Shown piece after piece: positions 9,093 through 16,956 of a DNA stretch of 64,000 nucleotides. The stretch covers positions 248,001-312,000 of the forward strand of contig JAJKHS010000144.1 of the NCBI GenBank assembly GCA_021154885.1, written 5' to 3'. The stretch comes from Thermoanaerobaculum sp. (GTDB lineage Bacteria; Acidobacteriota; Thermoanaerobaculia; Multivoradales; UBA5704). Both the position numbers and the translations under genes were made by a program. The notes beneath the pieces are model-generated. The model was not told where the DNA came from. It saw only the letters and a program-made list of their open reading frames with translations, and searched no databases. The stretch's first letter is position 1. Every line of letters begins with the position of its first letter.

Positions 9093-9575
9093 CTAAGCCT
9101 TCTCCTTCCTCAAGGTGACCGAGATCGAGCCGTTGTTCTCGAGGATCGCGGTATGGACCTCCTCGACGCAGGTGCACCCCGACTGCCGCAGGGCCGAGTT
9201 GAGCTCGTGGCGGGTGAGCTGGGAGCGGCCCAGGACCTCCTCGAACAGCTTGCCGTTGTGGATCAGGACCTGCGGCCGACCCTCGATGAGGGCTTCCAGC
9301 TTCTTGCTGCGGAAGGTGGCGATCCCCACCGTGTAGTTGAGGACGATGAGCGTCGCCGCCGAGATGAGCCCGCCGGTGAGCGAGTTGTCGCCGCCATTCA
9401 TCGAGTTCTGGACCGCGTTCGAGAGGACGAGGAGCAGGACGAGGTCGAACGGGGCGAGCTGCCCCACCTGGCGCTTGCCGGTGAGCCGCAGCACGATGAT
9501 GAGGAAGAGGTAGACCAGGACGGAGCGAAAAATGAGCTCCCACCAGTGGATGGATGGGACCCAGAGCTCTTTCAT
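9093..9575 (-). CDS. DUF421/YetF-like membrane protein
   Basis: A 160-residue protein with an N-terminal membrane region (SVLVYLFLIIVLRLTGKR, then FDLVLLLVLSNAVQNSM, then a third segment around residues 68-85). A cytosolic alpha/beta domain follows, with RPQVLIHNGKL and ENNGSISV. This is the standard DUF421 (YetF family) layout, and the GKRQ...PFD..LLL...V pattern is diagnostic. The molecular role of the family is unproven. The ATG is preceded by AGGGAGGA at about 10 bases. It is transcribed alone, convergent with the antiporter gene. Confidence 0.87.
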   Translation of the reverse strand: MKELWVPSIHWWELIFRSVLVYLFLIIVLRLTGKRQVGQLAPFDLVLLLVLSNAVQNSMNGGDNSLTGGLISAATLIVLNYTVGIATFRSKKLEALIEGRPQVLIHNGKLFEEVLGRSQLTRHELNSALRQSGCTCVEEVHTAILENNGSISVTLRKEKA

Positions 9576-9654
9576 GAGTTGAAAATCCTCCCTTGAGTTG
9601 CGCTGGAGAACAGTATAGGCCCGCCCGAGGGCGCTCCGGGATAGTCTTGTCGCC

Positions 9655-10332
9655 GTGAAGCCGACCGAGACGCTGGCGCGGGAGAGGACGTCGGACGGCG
9701 GGGAGCTCGTGCTCTCCCGGCATGACGGCGCCTACACCCTGAGCATCGACGGCCTGGAGCTGATGACGAGCCGCGTCCACGGCTCCGAGGAGACCCTGGC
9801 CCGCCGGGCGTGCGAGGCGATTGCGGAGAGGAAGGCCCCGCGCGTGCTCATCGGCGGTCTCGGCTTCGGCTACACGCTGCGCGCGGCTCTCGATCACCTG
9901 CCGAAGGGGGCCGCGGTGGTGGTCTGCGAGGTCTTCGCCTCGCTGCTGGACTGGCACCGCAGCCTGCTGGCCGACCTCGCCGGCCGGCCGCTCGAGGACC
10001 GGCGCGTCACCGCCGTGCGGGCCGACGTGCAGTCCCTCCTCGACGGCCGCGAGCGCTTCGACGCCATCCTGCTCGACGTCGATAACGGCCCCGAGGCGTT
10101 CACACTGCGCTCGAACGACCGGCTCTACAGCCCCGAGGGGCTCGCCCGCCTGTGGCAGAGCCTGACGAAGCGAGGAGTGCTCGCGGTCTGGTCCGCCGCG
10201 ACCAGCCCGGAGTTCGAGCGCCGGCTCCGCAAGGCCGGCTTCGAGGCGTGGACCGAGCGCGTTTCCGCCTTCGGCCACGGGAAACGGCGCCACGCGCTGT
10301 TCCTCGCCCGCCGGCGCGGCCGGCCCGGATAG
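9655..10332 (+). CDS. Spermidine-synthase-like class I methyltransferase fold protein
   Basis: A 225-residue cytoplasmic protein with a Rossmann SAM-binding core: motif I VLIGGLGFGYT (about residues 63-73), an acidic residue after beta-2 (VVCEVF), RADVQSLL and ILLDVDNGP. The GGLGFG form and the DVDNGP motif match spermine/spermidine synthase-like proteins that often lack the polyamine-synthase active site, so an aminopropyl transfer activity should not be assumed. The start is GTG. It is monocistronic between genes on the opposite strand. Confidence 0.75.
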   Translation: MKPTETLARERTSDGGELVLSRHDGAYTLSIDGLELMTSRVHGSEETLARRACEAIAERKAPRVLIGGLGFGYTLRAALDHLPKGAAVVVCEVFASLLDWHRSLLADLAGRPLEDRRVTAVRADVQSLLDGRERFDAILLDVDNGPEAFTLRSNDRLYSPEGLARLWQSLTKRGVLAVWSAATSPEFERRLRKAGFEAWTERVSAFGHGKRRHALFLARRRGRPG

Positions 10333-10344
10333 GGCGCCGGCCCC

Positions 10345-10704
10345 TCAGTGATAGGTATACGCATCCAGCGCCACTTTCGCCGGGTCCTGGGGGTCGATCC
10401 GGACGTCGACCACGGAGCCGGGCTGGAAGCGGGGGATGTCCAGCCGGGAGATCAGGCTCTTGAGGATCGTGGCGGAGTAGGTCGAGCCGTCCGCGCGGGT
10501 GACCTCCACCTTCATGCCAATCACGGGGTCCTGATTGACGGTGATTCCCGTGTCCCAGATCTCCACGATCCGCGCGCTCGCGACCACCCCCGACGTCTGG
10601 AGCCGCTTGGCCTCCGCCACGCCGCTCATGCGGTCGATCATGGCGCAGCCGGCGAGGAGCGAGGCCAGGATGGAGAGGGCGGCAGCCCTATCGCGCCACG
10701 CCAT
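10345..10704 (-). CDS. Small lipoprotein with DUF3592-like beta domain
   Basis: A 119-residue protein with a lipoprotein signal (LSILASLLAGC, lipid-modified Cys at about 20). A beta-rich domain follows: GVVASARIVEIWDTGITVN, MKVEVTRADGSTYSA and RFQPGSVVDVRIDPQDP. The pattern of a variable coordinate, a conversion to a second form and PG..V.V..DP..P is typical of DUF3592-like modules. The function is unknown. Its start overlaps the 3' end of the upstream haem lipoprotein gene by 17 bases, which suggests translational coupling. Confidence 0.65.
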   Translation of the reverse strand: MAWRDRAAALSILASLLAGCAMIDRMSGVAEAKRLQTSGVVASARIVEIWDTGITVNQDPVIGMKVEVTRADGSTYSATILKSLISRLDIPRFQPGSVVDVRIDPQDPAKVALDAYTYH

Positions 10705-11050
10705 TCGTCTCCGGAGCCTCCTGCGCCAGGAACGACCGCAGAAGCTCCTGCTCCTGCGGGTCCTTGATGCGGGTGAACATCTTCTGCCCGAGCGTCCGGA
10801 TCGTCTGAGGGCGATCGAACGGCATCTTTTCGTACATCTTGCCGCCCGTGAAGTGGCAGGGCTGACAGCGCTTCTCCAGGATCGGACGGATCTGCATTGC
10901 GAAGTCCACCGGCCGCAGGGCCGCCGCCGTCGGTACAGGCGCAGAGGCCCGAATGGCGGCCGGCCGCGTCTTCGCCTGCGGGGCAGGGCTGCGGGCCGGC
11001 GCGCACGAGGCGAACAGCAGGGCGACCCCAGCCAGCGATCGAATCTTCAT
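10688..11050 (-). CDS. Lipid-anchored mono-haem cytochrome-like protein
   Basis: A 120-residue protein. MKIRSLAGVALLFASCAPARS is a lipoprotein signal with lipobox-like FASC. After a Pro/Ala-rich linker come RPILEKRCQPCHFTGG, one CXXCH haem site, and a possible axial Met in GGKMYEKM. It resembles the short haem domains found in Planctomycetes/Acidobacteria cytochromes of the form ..PIL..RC..CH..G. A periplasmic electron-transfer or haem-sensing role is plausible. I start at this Met; upstream sequence in the same frame lacks coding character. It overlaps the next lipoprotein gene by 17 bases. Confidence 0.72.
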   Translation of the reverse strand: MKIRSLAGVALLFASCAPARSPAPQAKTRPAAIRASAPVPTAAALRPVDFAMQIRPILEKRCQPCHFTGGKMYEKMPFDRPQTIRTLGQKMFTRIKDPQEQELLRSFLAQEAPETNGVAR

Positions 11051-11097
11051 GGCTTGATGGTACACCCTGGCCGGCCTGGACGGATTCGCGGCGAGCC

Positions 11098-11295
11098 TCA
11101 ATCCGGCACGCAGCGGCAGCAGTCTGGCGGCTTGAGGATCGGGTGCTGGCCCGTGGGGCAGGCCGCGCAGCGAACGGTCGAGCAATCCACCCTGCCCTCC
11201 TTCGATCCCGAGGTGTCGGTGCCCGGGGTCCGGGAGGCGCAGGCGCACAGCGCCAGGAGCCCAACGGTCAGGGCGAGTTTTCTCAGATTCTTCAT
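11098..11295 (-). CDS. Very small Cys-rich lipoprotein
   Basis: A 65-residue protein. It has a textbook start (AAAGGAGAAGCC directly before ATG), a lipoprotein signal MKNLRKLALTVGLLALCAC, and a mature part with six further Cys in about 25 residues (VDCSTVRCAACPTGQH, then PPDCCRCVPD). The paired Cys spacing suggests disulfides or a small metal site. No family recognised. It is the first gene of a short minus-strand set of three lipoproteins and lies downstream of the permease operon on the same strand. Confidence 0.7.
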   Translation of the reverse strand: MKNLRKLALTVGLLALCACASRTPGTDTSGSKEGRVDCSTVRCAACPTGQHPILKPPDCCRCVPD

Positions 11296-11392
11296 GGCTT
11301 CTCCTTTCCTGTCCCGCTCTGTCGGAGGCGGAATCGATTCGGAAAGGTTGAAGCAAATCCCAGACCACGGCAGTCCCGGCGACCGTGGAGAC

Positions 11393-12664
11393 CTACTCAT
11401 ACCGCAGCGCCTCGATCGGGTCCTGCCGTGCCGCCTTCATCGCGGGCCAGAGGCCGGCGGCGAGGCCCACGGTGGTGGAGACGGCGAAGCCGAGGACGAT
11501 CGACCAGAGAGGGGCCGCGGCTTGGAAATTAAACGCGACGCGGGCGAGGAGGGCCGCGCCCAGGCCGATGGCGATGCCGAGGCCGCCGCCCACGCCGGTC
11601 AGCGTCACCGCCTCGGCGAGGAACTGGACGGCGATGTCCCGCTTCGTGGCGCCCAAGGCCTTGCGCAGGCCGATCTCGCGCGTCCGCTGGGTGACGTTGA
11701 CCAGCATGATGTTCATCACGCCGACGCCGCCGACGATCAGCGAAATGCCCGCGATCAGGATCATCACCGCCGCCACGCCGCCCGTGATCTGGCGGAAATT
11801 GTTCAGCATCTCCATGCTGGTGAAGATCGCGAAGTCGTTCGCCTGGTTGGAGCGCAGCTTGCGCCGGGTGCGCAGGATCGCCGTCTCCTGATCGATCAGC
11901 TTGTCCACGTCCTCGGGCCGCCTGGGGACGGTCGCGATGTGCAGGGTGTCGCCGCCGCCGTCGCGAATTTGCGGGAATTGCTCGTCGAAGGCGGTGATCG
12001 GGATGATGAAAAGGTTGTCGTTGCTGCCGCCCAGGAACGAGCCCTTTTTGTCGAGCACGCCGATGACGTCGTAATCGATGCCCTCGATCTGGATGCGGCG
12101 GCCGATCGGGTCGCGGTGCGGGAAGAGCGCTTCGGCCACGTCGGCGCCGAGGACGGCCACGCGGGCGGCATGACGCACGTCGGCGTCGATCAGGAAGCGG
12201 CCATCCTGGACGGAGGAGTGATTGGCGAGCGTGTACTCCGGGGTCGCTCCCACCGGCGTCGGGCCGTTGGCGATCTCGCGTCCGGCCCGCACCTCGACCG
12301 GCGCGAAGAGGTAGCGCTCAGGGGAGACCGCCGCCGCGAAGGTCCCCAGCCGCTTGAGCGCCGCCGCGTCGTCCAGCGTCAGGTCGCGGCGATTCTTCTC
12401 CTCGTCCCGCCGGTCGTCGCCGCCGAAGCGGGGCTCGAATTTCTGGAACTGTACGAGGTGAGTGCCGAAGCTCGAAAACGCCGTGGTCACCGAGCGGTCG
12501 AAGCCGGCGACGAAAGAGACCATCATGATCACCGTGGCGACACCGGCCACGACGCCGAGCAGGGTGAGAAAGGTGCGCAGCTTCTGCGCCCGCATCGCCA
12601 CCAGGGCGAAGCGGACGTTCTCCGTCCAGGAGAGGCGCAGGCGGGAGCCCGGCCGCGGCGCCAT
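11393..12664 (-). CDS. MacB/FtsX-type ABC transporter permease (second of pair)
   Basis: A 423-residue permease. One N-terminal helix (LRTFLTLLGVVAGVATVIMM) is followed by a large periplasmic MacB_PCD-like domain (about residues 45-300) and three C-terminal helices of the FtsX domain, with the family motif REIGLRKALGATKRDI. The MacB architecture moves substrates within the periplasm to outer-membrane export by mechanotransmission. It begins at the ATG that shares its A with the stop of the preceding permease (TGATG), so translation is coupled. It has no nucleotide-binding domain of its own and no ATPase gene lies in this operon. Confidence 0.88.
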   Translation of the reverse strand: MAPRPGSRLRLSWTENVRFALVAMRAQKLRTFLTLLGVVAGVATVIMMVSFVAGFDRSVTTAFSSFGTHLVQFQKFEPRFGGDDRRDEEKNRRDLTLDDAAALKRLGTFAAAVSPERYLFAPVEVRAGREIANGPTPVGATPEYTLANHSSVQDGRFLIDADVRHAARVAVLGADVAEALFPHRDPIGRRIQIEGIDYDVIGVLDKKGSFLGGSNDNLFIIPITAFDEQFPQIRDGGGDTLHIATVPRRPEDVDKLIDQETAILRTRRKLRSNQANDFAIFTSMEMLNNFRQITGGVAAVMILIAGISLIVGGVGVMNIMLVNVTQRTREIGLRKALGATKRDIAVQFLAEAVTLTGVGGGLGIAIGLGAALLARVAFNFQAAAPLWSIVLGFAVSTTVGLAAGLWPAMKAARQDPIEALRYE

Positions 12665-13887
12665 CACTCGGCCCTCAGGGCGTCCACCGGCAGCAGGTTG
12701 GAGGCGGCGACCGCCGGCCAATAGCCGGCCGCGAGGCCGACGGCGATCGAGAGGCCGAGCCCCAGGGCCGCCGTGCCCGGGGTCAGGTTGGCCGGAAAGT
12801 GGGCGATGCGGTCTACCGCCAGCGCCACCAGCGAGCCCACGAGCACGCCGGCCAGGCCCCCGGCCAGCGACAGCAGCGACGCCTCCAGCAGGAACTGGCG
12901 GCGCACGTCCCGCTGGCGCGCCCCCAGCGCCCGGCGCAGGCCGATCTCCTGCGTGCGCTCGGCGACGGCGACCAGCATGATGTTCATGATCACGATCCCG
13001 CCCACCCCGAGCGACACCGAAGCGATGAGCACGGTGAGCAGGAAGGCCGCGGTCGAGATCTGGCGCCAGATCTCCTGCAGGCTCTCGGCGGTGATGATGC
13101 CGAAGGGATCGGGGGCGCGGAAGTCGGTGTGGCGCAGAGCCCGCAGCAGCGCCCGCGCCTCGTCGGCCGAGGTCTCGACTCCTTCGACCCCGTCCCGGGC
13201 CTGGATCAGGACGTCGAGCGTCGTGCGGCCGCCGCTGAACGCCTTGCGATGGGTGTCAATGGGCACCATGACCACGTTGTCGCGGCTCTCGCCGAGAGTC
13301 TTCCCCTGCTGGGTGAGCAGACCGATCACCCGGAAGGGGACGCCGTCGATCAGGACGTCGCGGCCGATCGGGTCGAGATGCGGATAGAGCTCGTCCTTGA
13401 CGTCCCAGCCGATCACCGCGACGGCCTGGCCGGCCCGCGCTTCACTGTCCAGGAAATACCGTCCCGCCGCCAGATCCAGGCTCATCAGGGAGGCGTAGTT
13501 CGCCGTGGTGCCTTGGATCCGGACGCCGCCGAGGCGGTGATCGCGGAAGGTGACGGCGGCCGTGCCCCCCACCTGCGCCCCCACCTGCGCGGCCTGCTTC
13601 AGCTCCGCCCGCAGCCGCTGGTAATCCTCCCAGTTGACGTCCGGCCGCTTCAAGGCATCCAGGAACTCCTCATGGCTACGGATGATGCCGAACTTGGTGA
13701 CCACGAAGACGTCGGGAGCCAGGCCGAAGAGCTTGTCGCGGACGAAGACGTTGAGCCCCGAGATCACCGAGATCACGCCGACCAGCGTCGCCACTCCGAT
13801 GACGATGCCGAGCAGCGTGAGGAAGCTGCGCAGAGCATGTGTCCGGATGGCCCGCAGGGCTTCGCTGAACAGCTCCGCGAGATCCAT
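12664..13887 (-). CDS. MacB/FtsX-type ABC transporter permease (first of pair)
   Basis: A 407-residue permease paralogous to its downstream neighbour. The N-terminal helix is LRSFLTLLGIVIGVATLVGV; the periplasmic domain spans about residues 45-280; three C-terminal helices carry EIGLRRALGARQRDV. Start and stop overlap the adjacent genes by one base each (TAATG upstream, TGATG downstream), so the three-gene operon is tightly coupled. Two different half-permeases in one operon suggest a heterodimer. The matching ATPase must be encoded elsewhere; the ATPase at 21821-22486 belongs to a separate operon. Confidence 0.88.
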   Translation of the reverse strand: MDLAELFSEALRAIRTHALRSFLTLLGIVIGVATLVGVISVISGLNVFVRDKLFGLAPDVFVVTKFGIIRSHEEFLDALKRPDVNWEDYQRLRAELKQAAQVGAQVGGTAAVTFRDHRLGGVRIQGTTANYASLMSLDLAAGRYFLDSEARAGQAVAVIGWDVKDELYPHLDPIGRDVLIDGVPFRVIGLLTQQGKTLGESRDNVVMVPIDTHRKAFSGGRTTLDVLIQARDGVEGVETSADEARALLRALRHTDFRAPDPFGIITAESLQEIWRQISTAAFLLTVLIASVSLGVGGIVIMNIMLVAVAERTQEIGLRRALGARQRDVRRQFLLEASLLSLAGGLAGVLVGSLVALAVDRIAHFPANLTPGTAALGLGLSIAVGLAAGYWPAVAASNLLPVDALRAE

Positions 13888-15116
13888 TATTTCGCGGGGC
13901 CGCCGCGCCCCTCTCCCTTCTTCTCCTCTTCGAGCTTCACCGGATCGCCTGGATTGAGCGTGCGCAGGGCCTTGAACGGACCGTTGACGACCGTCTCGCC
14001 GCCGTGGAGGCCGTCGACCACCTCGATCGCCAGATCGCCGATGAGGCCGGTCTTGAGCGGCTGGAAGCGGGCCTTTCCGCCTTCCATGAGATAGACGCCC
14101 TCCTGCTCGCGGGGCGCGTCCGGACCTGGCGCGGGCTGCCCGGTCTTCTTCTCGAGATCGCGCACCACCAGCGCCTGCAGCGGCACCACCAGAGCGTGGG
14201 CGCGGAAACCGGTCAGGATGTCGGCACGGGCCGAGAGGCCGGGCTTGATGTCCGCCGGCGGATTGTCCACCCGGACCTTGACCTTGAACTTGATCGCCTG
14301 GTTCGTGGCGGCCACCAGTGGACTGCTACCCACCTCGGTGACCGTGCCGTGGAAGGTCTGGTTGGGGTAGGCGTCGAGCCGCACCCGCGCCTCCTGACCG
14401 AGCTTGACGCTGGGGATCGAAGTCTCGTCCACCTCCATCTCGGCCTCGACCACCGACATGTCGGAGATCGTCAGCAGCACCGTCCCCGGGCTGTTCTGGA
14501 TGCCGATCACCGCCACCTCGCCCTCCTCGACCCGGCGGGCGGTGACGACGCCGTCCATGGGCGAGCGGATGGTCGTCTTGGCCAGAGTGTCGCGCGCCCC
14601 TTCGAGCGTGGCGCCCGCCTGCTCCACCCGTTGCTGGGCGGCCTGGACGGCGGCCTCGGCCGAGCGGACCGCGGTGCGCGTGCGCTCCATGTCGGCGGCG
14701 GGGATGATCCCCGCCTTGAAATTCCCGTCGGCGCGCCGGAAGTCGGCGCGGGCCTGCTCCAGCGTGCTCTTGGCCGACTCCAGGTCCTGCCGCAGCGCCT
14801 GCATCGAGTACTCGTTGCTGCGCGCCGCGGCGCGCGGATTGACGGCGTCGATCTGGAGCAGGAACTGCCCCTTCTTGACCCGGTCCCCCTCCTCGACCGC
14901 GAGATGGGTGATCTGGCCGGGGATCGTGGCCGAGATGTCGACCTTCTTCTGCGCCTGGATCTTGCCGTTGGCGCTGACCTTGGCCTGGAGGTCCTCGCGC
15001 CCTATGGTCGCCGTCTGCACCTCGGTCGGCTGGGGCCCGCGCTTGGAGTATGCGAAGCCGCCGAGCACCGCCAGCAACACGACGGCAATAAGAATCCAGA
15101 GGACCTTGCGTTTCAC
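13887..15116 (-). CDS. HlyD/MacA-type periplasmic adaptor protein
   Basis: A 409-residue adaptor. An N-terminal membrane anchor (VLWILIAVVLLAVLGGFAYS) is followed by a split lipoyl/barrel-sandwich domain (ISATIPGQITHLAVEEGD and TTIRSPMDGVVTARRVEEG) around a coiled-coil hairpin (about residues 95-190), then beta-barrel and membrane-proximal domains. The C-terminal tail is Glu/Lys/Gly-rich. I choose the GTG start preceded by GGGAGG, 60 bases inside the longest frame. It is the first gene of a minus-strand adaptor-permease-permease operon and would bridge the permeases to an outer-membrane channel. Confidence 0.88.
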   Translation of the reverse strand: MKRKVLWILIAVVLLAVLGGFAYSKRGPQPTEVQTATIGREDLQAKVSANGKIQAQKKVDISATIPGQITHLAVEEGDRVKKGQFLLQIDAVNPRAAARSNEYSMQALRQDLESAKSTLEQARADFRRADGNFKAGIIPAADMERTRTAVRSAEAAVQAAQQRVEQAGATLEGARDTLAKTTIRSPMDGVVTARRVEEGEVAVIGIQNSPGTVLLTISDMSVVEAEMEVDETSIPSVKLGQEARVRLDAYPNQTFHGTVTEVGSSPLVAATNQAIKFKVKVRVDNPPADIKPGLSARADILTGFRAHALVVPLQALVVRDLEKKTGQPAPGPDAPREQEGVYLMEGGKARFQPLKTGLIGDLAIEVVDGLHGGETVVNGPFKALRTLNPGDPVKLEEEKKGEGRGGPAK

Positions 15117-15240
15117 GGAAATCGCCTCCCAAAAGCTGCCCTTGAAGTTGCTGCGACACGCCCCCACGACCGTCACCGTGGGCGCCCTGCTTCATTCTAC
15201 GCAAGGGAGCCGGGGAAGTTACGCCGGCAGCGGCGGCCGT

Positions 15241-15840
15241 TCACCGGCGGTGGGGTGGGGCGTTCGGCTTGAAGGGAACCACCGGCAGATGGAAATCGCC
15301 GAGGACGGCCATCCCGGGATTGATCAGGATCCCGTCCGCCTCGAGCTGCTTCATGATCTCCTCTGCCTGGTCCTCGCGTCCCAGCTTCTCCAGCACCTTG
15401 GCCAGGTTGAAGCGGATGTTCGAGGCGCCACCGGTGTAGAGAGAGTCCGCACGGCGGAGCGTCTTCTCGGCGAGCTCCAGGAGCTCCCGTTTGCCTTCGG
15501 CCCGGCGGTACAGGAGGGCTCCGAGATCGTTGTATTGCTCGGCGTGCAGACCGGAATCCTGGCCGGCCGCAACGGCCTGGCGGGCGAGCTCCACCGCCTG
15601 CGCGCCGTTGCCGGTCCCGTCCGCGATGAGGGCCTGTGCCACGGTGCAGACCTCGCCCTTGCAGGCGCCCGCCTTCTGCGCGCTGGCCAGGTTCCGGGCC
15701 GCGTCCTCCCATTTCCCGGTGTGAATCGCGAACCAGACCTTGGCCAGAGGAGGAGCCTTGACGTCCTGCGCCGACGCGACGGCGGCGCCGAGCAGGAGGA
15801 GCAGAAACGGGAGCAGCTTCGGAGCGGTCTGGCGGATCAT
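15241..15840 (-). CDS. Secreted TPR-like protein
   Basis: A 199-residue protein with a strong signal peptide (KLLPFLLLLLGAAVASAQ). Helical hairpin repeats follow: KVWFAIHTGKWEDAARNLAS, NDLGALLYRRAEGKRELLEL and RFNLAKVLEKLGREDQAEEI, typical of degenerate tetratricopeptide repeats. It is probably a periplasmic scaffold. GAGGAGAG precedes the ATG. It is transcribed in the same direction as the downstream adaptor operon, separated by 124 bases, so co-transcription is possible. Divergent from the VOC gene. Confidence 0.75.
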   Translation of the reverse strand: MIRQTAPKLLPFLLLLLGAAVASAQDVKAPPLAKVWFAIHTGKWEDAARNLASAQKAGACKGEVCTVAQALIADGTGNGAQAVELARQAVAAGQDSGLHAEQYNDLGALLYRRAEGKRELLELAEKTLRRADSLYTGGASNIRFNLAKVLEKLGREDQAEEIMKQLEADGILINPGMAVLGDFHLPVVPFKPNAPPHRR

Positions 15841-15998
15841 GGGGGATGCTCTCCTCTCGTGAGCCCACGGTAGCAGCGACAAGTTTAACCGAGACCTTGT
15901 TTGTCACGCCGCTGGCACACTTTGCCGGTGGACTTACGCCCCAGTTCCGTATTAGGATGGCGGAGCATGGTAAATTCCGTCATCCAAAGGAGGAGTAT

Positions 15999-16784
15999 AT
16001 GTCCGAAGACAGCGCCCGCGGCCGATTCGTCTGGTACGACCTGATGACCCCTGATCCGGAGGCCGCCAAAGCCTTCTACACCGCCGTCATGGGCTGGGGG
16101 ACCCAGGTCTGGGAGAACCCGGGGATGTCCTACACGATGTGGACCGTCGGCGATCGCGCCATCGGCGGCATCATGAAGCTGCCGGACGAGGCCGTCGCCG
16201 CCGGCGCGCGGCCCCACTGGCTGGCCTACGTCACCGTGCCCGACGTGGAAGCAACCTTCACGCGCGCGACGGAGCTCGGAGCCAAGGTCATGATGCCGCC
16301 GACCAGCATTCCAACCGTCGGCCGCTTTGCGGTCATCGTCGATCCACAGGGTGCCATGATCGCCCCCTACACGCCGGACAACCTGGGACCGGAGCCCGAA
16401 GGCATGCCGCCCGTGGGCGAGTTCTCGTGGCACGAGCTCGCCACCACGGACCCCGAGGCGGCCTTCGACTTCTACCACGACCTCTTCGGCTGGGAAAAGA
16501 CCTCGGCCATGGACATGGGACCGGCTGGCGTCTACCAGATGTACGGGCGTCACGGCGCGACCCTCGGCGGCATCTACAAACCGACCACCGCCGACACCCC
16601 GCCCGCTTGGCTCCACTACGCCCGGGTGGCAGACGCGAACGCCGCCGTCGAGACCGTGCGCCAGCAGGGCGGTCAGGTGCTGAACGGACCGATGGAGGTT
16701 CCCGGCGGCGATCTGATCGCCACGATCCTCGATCCCCAGGGCGGCCCCTTCGCCGTGCATGCGAAGAAGTCGACGCAGGGCTGA
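15999..16784 (+). CDS. Two-domain VOC (glyoxalase/bleomycin-resistance fold) protein
   Basis: A 261-residue protein with two tandem vicinal-oxygen-chelate domains: residues 5-125 (GRFVWYDLMTPDPEAAKAFY ... VIVDPQGAMIAPY) and 135-258 (GEFSWHELATTDPEAAFDFY ... ATILDPQGGPFAVH). The layout matches the CFP30/CFP32-like VOC family. The metal-dependent reaction and substrate cannot be inferred; second-domain His and Glu metal candidates are visible. AAAGGAGGAG lies just upstream of the ATG. The gene is monocistronic and is followed by a strong hairpin at 16815-16866. Confidence 0.85.
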   Translation: MSEDSARGRFVWYDLMTPDPEAAKAFYTAVMGWGTQVWENPGMSYTMWTVGDRAIGGIMKLPDEAVAAGARPHWLAYVTVPDVEATFTRATELGAKVMMPPTSIPTVGRFAVIVDPQGAMIAPYTPDNLGPEPEGMPPVGEFSWHELATTDPEAAFDFYHDLFGWEKTSAMDMGPAGVYQMYGRHGATLGGIYKPTTADTPPAWLHYARVADANAAVETVRQQGGQVLNGPMEVPGGDLIATILDPQGGPFAVHAKKSTQG

Positions 16785-16814
16785 CGGCCAAAATCGAGTC
16801 GATCTGAGCAGTAC

Positions 16815-16866
16815 GCCCGTCCACGATGACCTACCTGCGGCTTTGAGGTGGGTGTCGTGGACGGGC
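16815..16866. terminator. Long hairpin between VOC and oxidase genes
   Basis: GCCCGTCCACGA (16815-16826) is perfectly inverted at 16855-16866. The stem continues inward through G-U-rich pairing of ACCTACCT with AGGTGGGT around a short loop. It lies 30 bases after the VOC stop, and a pyrimidine-rich stretch (CTTTCTCCTTT) follows shortly after. A terminator for the VOC gene is the simplest reading; a regulatory leader for the oxidase is possible. Confidence 0.7.
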
Positions 16867-16956
16867 TGCGACGCCTTTCTCCTTTGCGCTCCAAGTCCCT
16901 GGAAGCTACCCCAGAGGCACCTTGATGGATGAAGGTGAGCAAGAAAGGAGAGAGCC

